Source: Buxus sempervirens (lineage: Eukaryota; Streptophyta; Magnoliopsida; Buxales; Buxaceae). Taken from it: a stretch of 64,000 nt of DNA. The position numbers were made by a program, and so were the translations under genes. Under the pieces are notes generated by a model that ran no database searches, was not told the DNA's origin, and was given only the letters and a program-made list of their open reading frames with translations. Every line of letters starts with the position of its first letter. The stretch's first letter is position 1. The DNA lies in the NCBI GenBank assembly GCA_947561395.2, contig OX387185.1, positions 19,804,366 to 19,868,365 of the forward strand, read 5' to 3'. Positions 22,989 to 35,453 of this stretch are shown one piece after another.

Positions 22989-25900
22989 TGTGATATCCCG
23001 AATTTTTAATAAAATTAAAAAATTTTATTTTATGTTCATTGATTTATTTAATTAGTGGAAATTTTCTAAAAATAGAGAAAGGAAGTTATTTAGAGTAAAA
23101 TTTCAGAATTTAGACATGTGGAATTATTAGAATGGCAAATTGGTTAATTGATTTTCGGGTTGGGTTTTGATGGTTCGGTGGCATAACAAGAAAAAGGGTA
23201 TTTTGGGGATTTCGCATGACTAAGTGGAGAGGGTCATAAATTATGGTAAGTGGTGTATGATATTAATTTTTAATAATTATTAATAATCATATGTTTAAGT
23301 TATTTTACTTGGGAAGGTGTTAGTGTAAGCTCTTGGTTAGAAGTCAAGTATATAAGAGTTAGCCTATAAATAGGTTGCTCAACTCAACTTGCTGGTTTCG
23401 TTTGATGAAATCAGAGACAAAACTCTGAGAGCTGAGCTGCTGGAGAGAAGTGAGTTCCAGAGGGTTGTCTGAATTGGAAAAGTTAGGAGCTAAGTGGAGG
23501 TAGAATATTTTATTGGTGGACACTTAGCATCTGGAAATTGAGGAGGTTCGTCCAACTCAATGGCAGATCTGGAGAGATCATGTAAGAGAAATTGGTTTCA
23601 GTGGTAAGGGTTGCAATCCGAATGAGCAACCAAGTGTTGATCCAGATCAGAATCAGATCTGGTTGTATTTGTGCAACAGTGAACAATCGGCCACTAAAGT
23701 TGTCATTTCGGAGGTGTTGTGATAAGAGATTTGGGAGATCTGATCGATTGCTCATCAAATCAAGTATGTAGCACTCTTTTTCAACTGGATTTGCAAGCAA
23801 ATTTGAATGAAAGCATGAATTGAATTGCTATATTTGGACTTTTAATATTTGTGAGTGTTTTCGAGTGGAAACCTTCGAATTGTGATATATTCATGTTAAA
23901 TTAAATCCAAAACTGTTTTAGAAGATTGTTAGAAGGTGTACGAGCATGAATCAAGGGTTGTATGTTTTTAAGTTAGTTCAGTCTTGTTGAAAATCAGTTA
24001 GCAGTGTTTCAAGTGACTTCAGGAAATCGGAGGTGGTATGCGCTGAGTGCCGCCCACTGATATAGCTAAGCGGTTCTCAGCGGCAGTTAAGATTTTAGTA
24101 TGCGCTGAGGTGCGCTTACTGCCGCCCACTGACAGTAGGTCAACGCACCTACCCAAATTCAATATCCAGTGCGACTAAGTGATTTTCTCAAATGTTATGT
24201 TTCAGAAACTTGTCTAGGAGTTGAATTAACATGCTAATATTAGTTTCAAGTGATTAGAACCTTTGTAAATTATATCAATAATTATTGAGAGGAATTAAGG
24301 TGATTAAAGAGTTGAATATATGATGATATGCATCTGGTTTAGTTGCAATTAGTGTGGCTGAGTTCATGGACTAATTGATTTCATTTCTTAAACCTAATTG
24401 TAACTGTAGGAGAGCAAAATAAATGTGGCCAGGTGGCTGGAGAGAACATTAGCTAGGGGTTTAAATTGAGATTAAATATAAGATATATATTAGAACTTAT
24501 TAGGGAGTTGTTGAGGATCTTCTTAACAACTCCAAATCAGGAATTCACATGTTAATTATTATTTCAGAATTTCTTAGAGTTGATTATGGATTTGCAAAGT
24601 TAACTAATGAACTTTTACAACGATTTCAAGCAAGTGAATAAAAAGCATTAGTAATGAATATTAGGAAAAGAATTTAGAAAACTTTATCAAAACTATTAGA
24701 AGTAATTGAGTAGGACCTTTTGCTGATTTCAGATATTTTTGTAATCCATTTCTTATTATTGAATTTCAGATTGTGATACCATATAAATTGAGTTGTTATC
24801 TAATTTAGTATGTTGGGCAGAATTTATAAAAGAGGTTTCCATGAGTTGTTGTTTACATCGATTGGTTTGAATATTGTTCTTTGGTTTGAATATACATGTG
24901 GAGTTCCATGGAGTATTATTTTGGTCCTGAGCGACCCATGATAAAGGTGAGTTGTTTCTGGTATATTTGCGACCAGAGGTTGGTCTATTTGCTACCAGAG
25001 GTTGGTTTATTTGTTGAGTTTATTTGGTTTAAGGTCTAGCTTGTCCTGGATCCAGAGTCTAAGCTTAGTATTGTGATGTGTTGACTTTATTGCTGTAATT
25101 GCATGGCCATGAGTGTTGCCATGACCAGGGTAGAGCAGCCCGTGATGTAAAACCCCGAATTTCCCTTAAATAATAAATTAAATTAGTAAATAATATTACC
25201 CAGAGTTATGATTGATAGAAACATTTTAATATTGTAGGGGGTGATCAACTTAGCGGAGATCCAGAATTAGACGCAGATCTGACCGTCCGATCGTGAGATA
25301 TCGAGGTATGTATTCTGTTTGGGCAAGGTGTATAGAAGAGTTGCATGGGAGATGCATAGGATCAGGGGGTATAAATATGTATAAAGAATTAACCTAATTC
25401 TTATACATGTATTGTCGCGCGTATTGAAGAGCCGCAAGCGACGACTGTTCGAGCGACCAAGGGAAGAAGAAGGAGAAGAAGAAGGAAGGGCTGGGCGTGC
25501 GTTCATCGTCCAGAGGATTTCTCTGTGCAGGAGTTTAGCCATTGTGCAGAATAGAGGAGGAGGAAGCAGCGTATAGAGGTAGGTGACACCGTTTTGGTTT
25601 TAAATTCGGATTTATCTCTGTTTAATCGCAAACGCATGTTTCTATGATATGTAAAGTTGTATTTAGTTAGCTAAGCATGTTATAAATACATTAGAATGAG
25701 TTTAGACGAGAAAAATCGTGATTTAGAACTGTTTCTGCTCGATTTGGTGAGACCGCCGACCTCGACTGTGCGAGGCGCTCATCGGCGATCTTAGGCGCTG
25801 GTTAAAGATTTGAGGACGCCGTGGACCGCGGGACGACGGACCGTGGGCGCTCGAATTTGCACTACCGCCGACTGATGACCGCCCGGAGCGATCCTGAGCG

Positions 25901-28307
25901 ATCCCAGGCGCTCTCAGCAGAATTTCCAATTTTTCATAATTTCGAACCTAATTCAATTCTAAACTATTTTTAGACAATTTTAATGATTAATTAAGGTACT
26001 TTAAGACCAAAATAAACTACCTAAATCCCTGTTTTACAGAAAAACAAATTAGGGAGATATTTAGGACATTAGTTGCCAAGTTTTGAAGGAAAAGGAGAAA
26101 TGTGATTTTTGAAAAGCCTAACTACCCTTTGATTATCTAAACACTTCTAAATGACATTATAAATCATAAGACATTATAAAGAGAATTCAGAATCCGAATG
26201 ACTGAATAATGAAGTGAATGTACAGATATAACCATTATATGCCGCTAGGCACCAACCCTTATAGAATTATGATACTTTAGGGAATTTTGGAGTCTAGTGG
26301 GCATAGCTGGTTATGGATCCATAGTCGTAGCTAGATAGCTGAGGGATATGTCATTTGGGTTGAGTTACTCCTATATGCGACGCGCTTCCTTTGCAAGTTA
26401 GTTTGTCTGGGAAGGTCCTATGTCTGGAGGGACACCCCGGTGAGCCGCTGGTGATTCCCTGTACATGTGGATAAGCAACCACCTCCATGTATTGATTCTG
26501 GTGCTGCATGCTGGTGGTACATGCCAACTTTGATGGGTACGTGTGCAATAAGTCGGTGACTACGGCTCTTGTCTAAGCTGCGCTGCATGGGGCTTGAGTA
26601 TCATTAGTAGCATCGCTCCTAAGTCGCACGGTGGTATAGCAATTGGTTGAGAATCATCTCAAAAGGTTTATCTATCTTTGTGAGTCCTACAATGACACTG
26701 AAAACACAACACTTGATATGATTATTCTTATTGTGCACGTGCGGGATGCATGTGATTGGGATATTGGTTGGATGTGACTGCTTAGTACATCCTGGCAATG
26801 CATGGATTATGCTATTGATTTGGCTATTGAGTTCTTATATTAAAACTTGCTGAAAATCATTTCTAGAACTGTTTATCAAACTGTTTTGTGTTCATGAATG
26901 GTATAAATGATTATGCGAGCCTGATTTATCGATGTAGCTTTATCGTGCATGAAATGTTACTTTGCTTATATTAACTGTTTAATCATGCATGTGTTACCTA
27001 CTGGGATATTCGTATCTCACCCTACTTCTATTCCATTTTTTTCAGCTGATACGCGAGAGGGGGATCTCTTAGACTTCCAGGGAGAGATAGCCGAGTATTC
27101 GCCGGAGGATTATTATTATCCAGATCTCATCTGAGGTGGATTGATGTTATAGATTTAGCATTTTGATTGGTTTATTATCATTTTTATGGATTGATGTATG
27201 AGAGAGAAATGAGAGAGAGAGATAGTGACCCGTTCATTTTACCAGACTTTGATACTATTGACTGATGGTCAAGCTTTATGCTTGTTTGAGGATTTTGATC
27301 TACACTTCCGCGCATACTTGTTTCCGCAACTCTGATAGTTTAATATATGGATTGGATTTACTTTCTTTTGTCTGGTATGTTATTGATGTTGTAATTGATA
27401 TGGGCCAATAACACCTTGGATTTGGTTGTTGAACTAAATTTGGGTTGTTACAGTAGCGAACCGGGTTCGGGTCGGGTGCCGGTTTGCACTGACCCGGGTT
27501 CGGAGCGTTACACGTGATCCTTGGTAGGCCGGGTTGTCAATGCCGAAACCCGGAGTAGGCTGGCATTTGGATGACAAAGTTCCTTAGTAGGCAGTCATTT
27601 CAGAGTACCAAGTCTATGTTGACCGGACTGTGTTCCGGGAGGCTTGGATGTCGCTCAGGCATGCGAATTACCTAATATAAGTGAATTACATGACATTGGC
27701 CTCGATGATTTGGTTTTATCGATAATTGTATTTCCAATTGGTCCGGGGTGGCCCATGATAAACACTCCAATTGGTTCTGAGTGGCCCATGATAAACACTC
27801 AGCTTTCTGAAAATTATGATTACATTGGATTTCATGAATATTCAGATTATTTGACATCGATATTACAAACTGACTTACATGTTCAATTTCATTAGCTATA
27901 TCATCTTTATCCGTTATATTATTGTGGGATTAGTCGAATTAATTGTGTTATCGCTATCGTTACCTGTGTATTATTTGATTCATGTTTTATAACTATGCGA
28001 AATGTATTTATGCATGCATGTGCTGCTTACTGGGATATTCGTATCTCATTCGATATTGTTTTGTTTTGTTTTGTTTTCAGCTGCTCTTGGAGAGGACGAT
28101 ACCTATGGGTAGTTGCTCGGTTATGTGAGTTTAGAGTTGTATTATGGTATTTCTTATTTTAGTTTGGGTTTTGTAGAGCACTCTGATTATATATTTATTG
28201 ACTCATTCATGTTTTTCCTTCACTCTGATATTGCGATCCTGTGATATATATTAACCTTCGGAGATGGGTTATGGTTTCTCTGCGTAACTCGGATATGGGG
28301 TGTTACA
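22989..28307 (+). mobile_element. solo LTR (about 2.9 kb net) with nested LTR
   Basis: Starts TGTGATATCCCG, ends GGGGTGTTACA, and is flanked by GAAGA at 22984-22988 and 28308-28312. It contains the nested LTR 25146-27512. TATAAATA at 23365-23372, donor-like CAA/GTATGTAGCACTC with GT at 23764, and a GC island at 24030-24160 (GCGCTGAG, GCCGCCCACTGA repeats). Paired repeats of a GGCCCATGATAAACACT unit lie at about 27735-27800. A hairpin with TTCG loop is at 28031-28048, and the T-rich acceptor ends at 28080. No coding region is seen. Confidence 0.85.
25146..27512 (+). mobile_element. solo LTR, 2367 bp
   Basis: Starts TGTAAAACCCCGAATT, ends CGGAGCGTTACA, flanked by CGTGA at 25141-25145 and 27513-27517. 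A TATA-like block lies near 25366-25385. Donor-like AGAG/GTAGGTGACACC has GT at 25579, and a GC island of GAGCGATCC, GGCGCTC and GCCGAC motifs lies at 25740-25922. The hairpin at 27002-27019 has a TTCG loop, and the acceptor TTTTTTTCAG ends at 27045. It is closely similar to 62085-64000. No coding region is seen. Confidence 0.88.
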
Positions 28308-28589
28308 GAAGAGGGTATTTTTGTGTGAAAAATAAAAAGAGAAAGGAGAGGGAAGAAGAGGAGAAGAAGGCTGCTGCAGAGATGTTCGACCAGCCACCTT
28401 TAAACGACGACTAGGGAAAATCCAGCCATTGGAACAACCTCAAATTTGGAGGTTTGGTTCAGACTGGTAGAACTACAATCTGAACAGTGGAGATCTGGTT
28501 TGGATAAACCTAAGTTGGTATGAATAGGAGCAGAAGTTCGGATTCTAAAAAAACAAGAAGAAGAAGATGGATTTAGCTTATGAGGCAAG

Positions 28590-29378
28590 TGTAACGCCCT
28601 GGAACCGGGTTACGTAATGAAACCGTAATTCGTCCCCGAGGAGTTAGCTTTTCAATACAGGATCGCTATATCAGAGTAAGGAAAACATGAAATGGCAATA
28701 ATAAAATCAGAGTCAACTAAAATTTTTCCCAACTCACCTGAACCAAGCATATACTTGCCTGTATCGTCCTTTCTGAGATCTGAAATCAAAACAAAACAGT
28801 GAGATACGACTATCTCAGCAAGTAGCAATGCATGCCCAAAAATACAGTTATAACAGTTCTAAAACATGCACAAATTATAATCAATTAAGTTACGGTTAAT
28901 CTCGGTTAATCCGATTAATCTCGACAATACATCGTCAATCACATATCATGTCAAAATTAGATTCGGAAAACATTATATATTGCGACTCGTGAAGTTTGTC
29001 TATTTTGTGTGGCTAAGCACTAGTGTTCCAAACAATCCAGTTGAAATACTGCAACAGCTCAAGGAATCCAATTATTCGCCATCATGGCGGAAATACTCGT
29101 GTGACCTCACCCTCATGGTGGAAAGGGAGTTGCTGCAGCACTTCCCTCATGGAAGGCCTCTCCATCATGGAGGAAATGCACTAAGGAACCCTAGACTTAA
29201 TCCAAACAAAAAGTACAAAGTTCATCTACAACTAGACTGTGGATCCACACTAAGTTTTGCCCTTTTGTACTTTGGTAAAAATATCACTTACTGTGAAAAT
29301 TTCATATAAAACCATGCTCTTAGTGATTTTAGTCTTTTTTTTACCTTTAACATTATCAACACTCAAATTTCACTCTAT
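28590..29378 (-). mobile_element. minus-strand long LTR, partial
   Basis: The plus strand reads TGTAACGCCCTGGAACCGGG, the reverse of the GGGGCGTTACA type end. It matches 46885-47671 closely and then diverges at 29379. The hairpin (28800-28817) and the acceptor (reverse complement, 28780-28781) are present, as is the ATGGAAGGCCTCTCCAT palindrome at about 29150. GCAAG at 28585-28589 would be one target duplication. It is the likely 3' LTR of the element whose 5' LTR is at 46885. Confidence 0.7.
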
Positions 29379-29510
29379 CCATTGAGATAAAGCAAGGTGA
29401 CCAATTATTACTCTATCAATAAGTCAACTTTTTGTCCCCTCAGGGTTTGAATTTTCTGCTCGGGTTTTCATTTTCAGCACTTCCGGGGGTGCAAAAATGA
29501 GGTGCTGACA
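29379..29510 (-). mobile_element. fragment of an Ogre-like LTR edge
   Basis: The reverse complement of this stretch matches the first 140 or so bases of the LTR at 33584 (TGTAAGCACCTCATTTTTGC). It joins the preceding LTR abruptly in the middle, with no matching second edge. Confidence 0.65.
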
Positions 29511-30433
29511 CAATCATTTTATGAAAAATTGGATTTAAATTATCCATATTAAAAATTTCTAAAAGAAACAGCCGCCCAAGACAATTGGAACAAAAATTTC
29601 AGCATCTCAATTTAATTTGTCGAAAACAAAATCTGGTTGTGCTACTTAGTTCTAAATGCCAATTTCGAGTGATTGAAATTCTCAAATCCTCAAGTGAAGA
29701 TTATCAATACCAATTCCAAATCTAATTGCATCAGAGTTCACTAAATTGAGTGGAATAACTGAAATTATTACTCCCTATCAAATAGAAAGTTGCTGCCGCT
29801 AGTATAACTCAACTCCACTTCCACAGAGATGATGATCAGATCCAGATCTCTTTCTCTTTCCTCCACTGAATTTCCAGATCTAATCCTTAAAATTAATAAA
29901 ATCGGAAATTAAAAAAATTTCTCTATAATCCTCTCCTTATGATTTCCTTTGTAACAATATACACCTCAAATTTCTAATTATAGTACTTCCACGCACTCTT
30001 GTAGAGGCAAAGTCTCCGAAATTTCTTGTAAACATCATGATTGCCATCCCCAAATTCTGATGGAGAAATTCTTCCCATAATTTCACTTTTGTCTTCTAAA
30101 ATCACCACGCTTCCACTGCGCATTCACTAATTTCCAAATTACCAACACTTTCTCAATAATCCTCATGAATCCAACCACTTATAATTTCTTACTCTCACTA
30201 ACCATACTTACTAATAATATTAAAATAACTCAAAAGAGAATATCATGATTTTCTGTCACCCACCCTTTCATATATATATATATATATATGCATCTATATG
30301 AAGGTTAAGGAAAGAAATCATGTAAATCCTCTTCCGGTTCAAATTAAGCAGAATAGTACAAAACAATTTCTAATAGATGTATAAATCGTACATTACATAT
30401 CCCATATGTATAAAGCTTATTACCCAAGTAAGT
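29511..30433. other. non-coding DNA, probably LTR-derived
   Basis: AT-rich without a reading frame. A degenerate reverse-complement donor block (GTGCTACTTAG, near 29642) suggests it is part of a minus-strand LTR of the same superfamily, but no LTR start was found. An AT dinucleotide run lies at about 30272-30290. Confidence 0.35.
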
Positions 30434-30649
30434 TGTAAAACCCCGATTATTAGACTAATTAAGTACTTGTGTTATGAAGATGAGGTAGATGTGGATGATT
30501 CTTGAGGATTTAGAAAAATCAATTGAACTTTATGAAGGTTATTGAGGTAAGTTTAATTAATGTTATTTCTCAATTCCAATTGTCTAAGATACTCTTCAAT
30601 TAGCTTATATGAATTGGAAATCAAATTCTGAAAAATTAGATTTATGTGT

Positions 30650-31519
30650 ACCTAGAGTAATTCTCAAGTATACCCATGGTACCCCAAAGTTTATCCCAGG
30701 TACCCTCCCGGATAACACTAGTGTATACCCATGTATACCCCAAAATACTTCCAAGAATACTTAAAGTAACTCCTAAGAGTACCCAAGGTACCTCCCAAGT
30801 GTACCCAAATTATCCGCTAAGAATACTCAAAGTAACTTTTAAGAATGCCCAAGGTACCTCTCAAGTGTACCTTAAGTATCTCCCAAGAATACCTAAATAC
30901 ACTCTCAAGTATACCCCAGGTACCCCACTTCTATACCCAAGGTACCTTCATTATATACCCAAGGTATGCCCAAGTATTACCCAAGGTACCGCCCAAGTGT
31001 TACTTAAAGTACCCCCCAATTATACCTATGGTACCCCACTTGTATCCCTAAGATACCCTACTTTAATTGCCTAAGGTACCCCTGTGTTTACCTAGGTATC
31101 CCTGTGTATATCTAAGGTATCATCTTGTGTTTGCCTAAGGTACCCCACATGTATACCTAAAGTACCCCCTTATATTACTTAAGGCACCTCACTCATATTG
31201 GCTAAGGTACCCCACTGTTTTGCCTAAGGTACCCCATTCAAATACCTAAAGTATCTCTTAATTATACCTAAGGTACCTCACTTGTATTGCCTAAGGTATT
31301 CTTTTATTTTAACTAAGGTACTTACTGTCTTACTTGAAGTACCCCTTATATAGCTAAGGTACATCCCCTTATACAGCAGAGGTACCCCCTTTATATAACT
31401 AAAGTACCTCCAACATACCTAAGGTACATCCCTTATGTCACCTAGGGTATACCCTCCTTGTATTACTTAAAGGTACCCCCTTTATATAACTAAAGTACCT
31501 CCAACATACCTAAGGTACA
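30650..31519 (+). repeat. degenerate AAGGTACCCC array, left half
   Basis: Tens of copies of a unit of about 20 bp centred on CTAAGGTACCCC, each with the palindromic hexamer GGTACC or a variant. It is cut at 31520 by the nested LTR and continues at 41168. Early copies read CCCAAGTATACCC, drifting to CTAAGGTACCCC. Confidence 0.85.
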
Positions 31520-33149
31520 TGTAAAACCCCGAATTTTCCCAAATATTAAAATAAAATAATAATTAATATTTTTGAGGATTATTATGGATGGAAATAATAT
31601 CTTATTGTAGGTGATATTATAATTAGTGGGGATCAGGAGTTTGGCGTAGATTAGACCATTTGATCGTGAGTCATCGCGGTAAGATTAAAATTTTAAAATA
31701 GTTGTATTTTGATTGGGCGAGTGCGTTGTGTTTGATGCAAGTGTGTTGTGTGGAATCATATATATAAATAAGTATGGTATTAGCCCTAACGGAGACGCTG
31801 GGAATACTTTGTGTATTCGTTTGGTATTCAACAGCCGCAAGACCAAAGAGCGACTGGGAACGACCGAAAGAAGAAGAGAAGAAGAAGAAGAAGGGAGAGA
31901 GAGAAAGGCTTGAGTTTTCATCTCCTGAGCATTGCTAGGCATCTGTGTTAGTCGCTGTTCGAAGGAGAAAGAGTGAAACGCACGAACAGAGGTAGGTAGC
32001 ACCGATTTTTGTTTCGTTTTGTGTTCTGGAGGTTAATCGATTGTGTTGCATGTTTTAGTGTTGTATATACATGTATTTAGCTTGATATCAATCACATAAT
32101 TATGTTAGAATCATCCTGGACATGAAAAATCAGATTTTTAAACATTGTATGTTCGTTTTTGGGAGACCGCCTACCTCTCTGTGCTCGGCGATCCTCAACG
32201 CTAGTGTAAAATTTGAGACCGTCGAAGATCGCTTGAAGACGTATCGTCGGCGATCAAAAACTAACTACCGCCGACCTTTGACCGCCTAGGCGATCCTGAG
32301 CGATCCTAGGCGCTCTAACAAAAAAATGCAATTTCGACAGTTTTTCATCCCCTCTTCTTCTCCAACCTTTTCCAAATAACTTGAGCCTCCTACACAGCAC
32401 CCTTATTTACCTGAAAGACATTAAGTAAATGTTCTGTGTATTTATTGCTCCATTTACTTAAGTCTTTACATGTAAATAAGGTTTTACCCCCCCATTTGGA
32501 ACCAATAAAAATACTTCCAAGGTCCAATTCCCAGCCAATAAAAATTCAACTTTCCAATTCATGCCTAAATTTCCAGTTTTCCCGGTTTTTATCAAAAAGC
32601 CCGTTTTGGGTTTGATACCCAGATGAGTGATTCAGAAGCCCATAAAATTCTAGGAGATGTGTTTACCCCTCAATAGACTACAACCAAAATTTGAGCCCGA
32701 AACTCCTTGTAGATTTGTCTAGAAAAATTATATACCAAAAGTCAAAGTTTTTAACCAGACTTGGAATATTTTGGGGTCCGAAACTTTTTGTCTCAGAATC
32801 GATTGATTTTTGCTATGGTGACCTTATTGGGAATCCTAAGACTATTCCACAAATCCAAAATGTATTTTGAGAATTTTATGACATGCTTAGACCCAAATCA
32901 TTATAAAATAGGTTGTTTGGATTTCCACCCCTTGTAACACTTCTCTAAAATTATTCTTAAGGTGTCTCTGAAGGCCAATTATACTAAAAAGTTCATATTA
33001 GATATTTAACCACCTTGTTCTATGATTTAGTACAATTTGGGGTTTAAAAAGGATCAAATTCACTTGAAATGATTACAAGGATTCTATATAGGTAATTTCC
33101 TTCTCAAAATATAATTGGACTATGGACTGAATGCCATGATGGCTATAAA

Positions 33150-33583
33150 AGATTCGTACCATCTGCGGATGAGATATGAGACCACCTGCGGGTGAGATGT
33201 GTAACTCCTGCGGGAGAGACCTCTTGTGGGGGAGATGTAGTCACGATGTGATTGCATCCCATAAGGGAGATGTGTATGTGACCACTTGTGGGTGAGATGA
33301 GACCTCCTGTTGGGGGAGATGTGATCTTGATTGGATTGCATCCCACAGGGGAGATATGTGACCACCTGCGAGTGAGATGAGACCTCCTGTTGGGGGAGAT
33401 GTGATCCTGATTGGATTGCATCCCACAGGGGAGATATGTGACCTCCTGCGGGAGAGATGTGACCTCTTGTGGGGGAGATGTAATCACGATGTGATTGCAT
33501 CCCACAAGGGAGATATATGTGACCACCTGCGGGTGAGATATGATGACTCCTGAGGGAAAGACCTCATGTAGGGTAGATGTGAT
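33150..33583 (+). repeat. tandem repeat of ACCTCCTGCGGGAGAGATGTG type
   Basis: Short units with complementary arms (CCTCCTGCGGGAG, CTCTTGTGGGGGAG) alternate with a GATTGCATCCCA block. The series forms a higher-order repeat; a block of about 70 bp recurs near 33300 and 33370. The LTR at 33584 inserted within it, and the array resumes after 37656. Confidence 0.8.
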
Positions 33584-34260
33584 TGTAAGCACCTCATTTT
33601 TGCGCTCCCGGAAGAGTCGGAAATGCGAAACCTGACGAAAAGTCAAACCCTAAGGGGAGGAAAATTGACTTTTTGATCAAGTGAAGATTGGCAACCTTGC
33701 TTTATCTCAACAGATAGAGAATCCCGACATGAGTCCAACGCAACTGAGTTTGATGGAATCGGAGTCTGGATGAGAGTTCTGCAGGCGGTCAAACTTGAGG
33801 ATGAGCCGAAAGTTGACTTTTCCTCGAACCTCGTGCCAAGTGCTTAGCCCTATGTCATTGAATATAGGGCTCCGATATGAGTCTAACGCAATTGAGTTTG
33901 CTCAAATCGGAGTTCGGATGAAGGAGATATGAGCTGTCGAAGTTTTCGAGCAGCAAAACCGGAAGCTGCACACGTGGTAGCCAATGCAGCAAAATATCTC
34001 GGGGACTAAATCTTGAATATCCAAAAATGTCAAGGACTAAACAAAAATTCGTACGGGGCAATCCGTAGATATCCAAAAGTGTCAAATCGGTCGAATCGGT
34101 GGAATCGGTCAAGTAGAAGGGTAAATCCGTAATTTTTTGACTTGTATCCGGTCAAATATGTCGGATACACATACCCTTGTGTATATCCGGACTCAAATAC
34201 CGGATACAAATAAACCTTAGTGTATCCAGCCTTGGAGGCCGGATACACATGGGACATAGT

Positions 34261-34285
34261 GTATCCGGCCTTGAAGGCCGGATAC
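34261..34285. repeat. 12-bp perfect palindrome arms
   Basis: GTATCCGGCCTT and AAGGCCGGATAC flank a single central base. Related copies lie at about 34222-34247 and at 36545-36605 (GGCCGGATAC). Confidence 0.85.
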
Positions 34286-34296
34286 ATTAAGTTTTT

Positions 34297-34322
34297 TATA
34301 AAAGGGGGCAGCAGCCCCCTTT
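34297..34322 (+). promoter_or_regulatory. TATA box joined to a 9-bp hairpin
   Basis: TATAAAA (34297-34303) runs into AAAGGGGGC (34301-34309), which pairs perfectly with GCCCCCTTT (34314-34322) around AGCA. The LTR promoter therefore sits on a strong hairpin. Confidence 0.65.
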
Positions 34323-35406
34323 CTAATGGTTGGCTCCATTTTGGTTTTTTCCCAAGCATTCTCCTTCATCCGAATCCTTCCTCCCAGCACCCTTTTTTGC
34401 CTCCACTACCCTCCCACTCCCTTCCAAGATCATCTCACCCCCACCTCCTCCTTCTCCTTCACTTCCTTGCTACAACAAGAAGGAGTTAGTTGCTGTTGGG
34501 AGAGAGCTTGAGCATCCAATTGGTGTCCGGCAGCTATCCAAGCTTCAAGGAAGCCCCACCACTCCAAGGTATTACTTCTCCCTAACTTTTACATTACATA
34601 TATAATATTGGATGTAGTCCTTGTTGTGGCATGAGTTGGTCTCCCCCATGCTTCTGATCAAATTTTCTTTAAGTGGTTAAGTGCTCTAGTCCCTCCATCT
34701 CACCATGAAATCCTCCAAAAAGAGAAGAGAGGAGGTATGTATTTCATCCTAGGGAAAGAGGGAGGGGTTTTGTTAAGCCCCCTTGGTCTTGTTAAGTTGC
34801 TGTTTAGTGTCCAGAATGTGTGTTCCAGTTGCTGGTTTGCATGCTTGTTTTCCTTAGGATGCATGTCTTGTGTCATCAAAAGGGAGCATGTTCCCTACTA
34901 GCATCTCATCCTGGTGTACCCCATATAAACTCCCCCCTTCTCTTTCCTTTCTTTAGATGTTTTGTTGTAAGTAGGGAATCTGAGTTCTGATTTGGGTGAA
35001 GCACATGGGCGGTGCATGGTTAACCTTCCCCAAGCTTCATCTTTGCATGGGTATGGTTAACCTTCCACAAGCTTCATCCTTGCATATGTGCCAATCTACT
35101 GTTTTTTTTGTTTTGCATATGGGTAAATGAACACCAAGAGCGGTTTACGGCATCACCTACTGGTGAGTGATGGAAAGGCTGTACATGTAACCTCTGTCAA
35201 GGTGTGAATCTGATTTTTTATTTCATGAATGTGATTGAGTGCAAGCATGATTTGTTTTTCCTTTACACATGCAATCTTTTAGTGTTTTTTTCCTCATTAT
35301 GCCACTGTTTGAAGTATCAAGTATGCTCCCCCCACCCCTGGTAACCTGATGTTCATTGTGTGATAGCATGCCTCCCTCACCCTCTTATAGTGTTGCCTTC
35401 AAGTTG

Positions 35407-35453
35407 CTGCTGGGAACAGCAGCAGGCTTTGGTGCCACTGCTGTTCCCAGCAG
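35407..35453. repeat. 16-bp perfect inverted repeat
   Basis: CTGCTGGGAACAGCAG at 35407-35422 and its exact reverse complement CTGCTGTTCCCAGCAG at 35438-35453. A third copy of the first arm is near 35828-35846. Confidence 0.9.

Larger units (their letters stand above)
22379..28589 (+). mobile_element. long LTR, left part, interrupted twice
   Basis: The stretch starts TGTAAGACCCCGAATTTT, the common start of the long-LTR families here, directly after copia integrase. Five bases TTAAG (22374-22378) should be one target duplication; the matching end is not in the window. TATAAAAA lies at 22960-22967. It is split by the LTR at 22989-28307 and resumes at 28313 (purine-rich, no gene), then is interrupted by the minus-strand LTR at 28590. 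Confidence 0.7.

Noticed and set aside
30676-31074. Pro/Tyr/Ser-rich open frames over the AAGGTACCCC array
   Set aside because: The frames exist only because the repeat unit lacks stops in some phases; the protein is a repeat translation with no family match.
33150-33583. Possible CRISPR-like array
   Set aside because: The repeats are degenerate and adjacent without unique spacers, and the context is a plant LTR.
33120-33646. Overlapping minus-strand frames at the tandem array
   Set aside because: Three frames are open at once across the same tandem repeat, a typical artefact of low-complexity DNA.
34220-34605. Pro/Ser-rich frames near 34.3-34.6 kb, looking like a small gene with a TATA box
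   Set aside because: They sit in the LTR just after its promoter; three phases are open and no domain is recognised.
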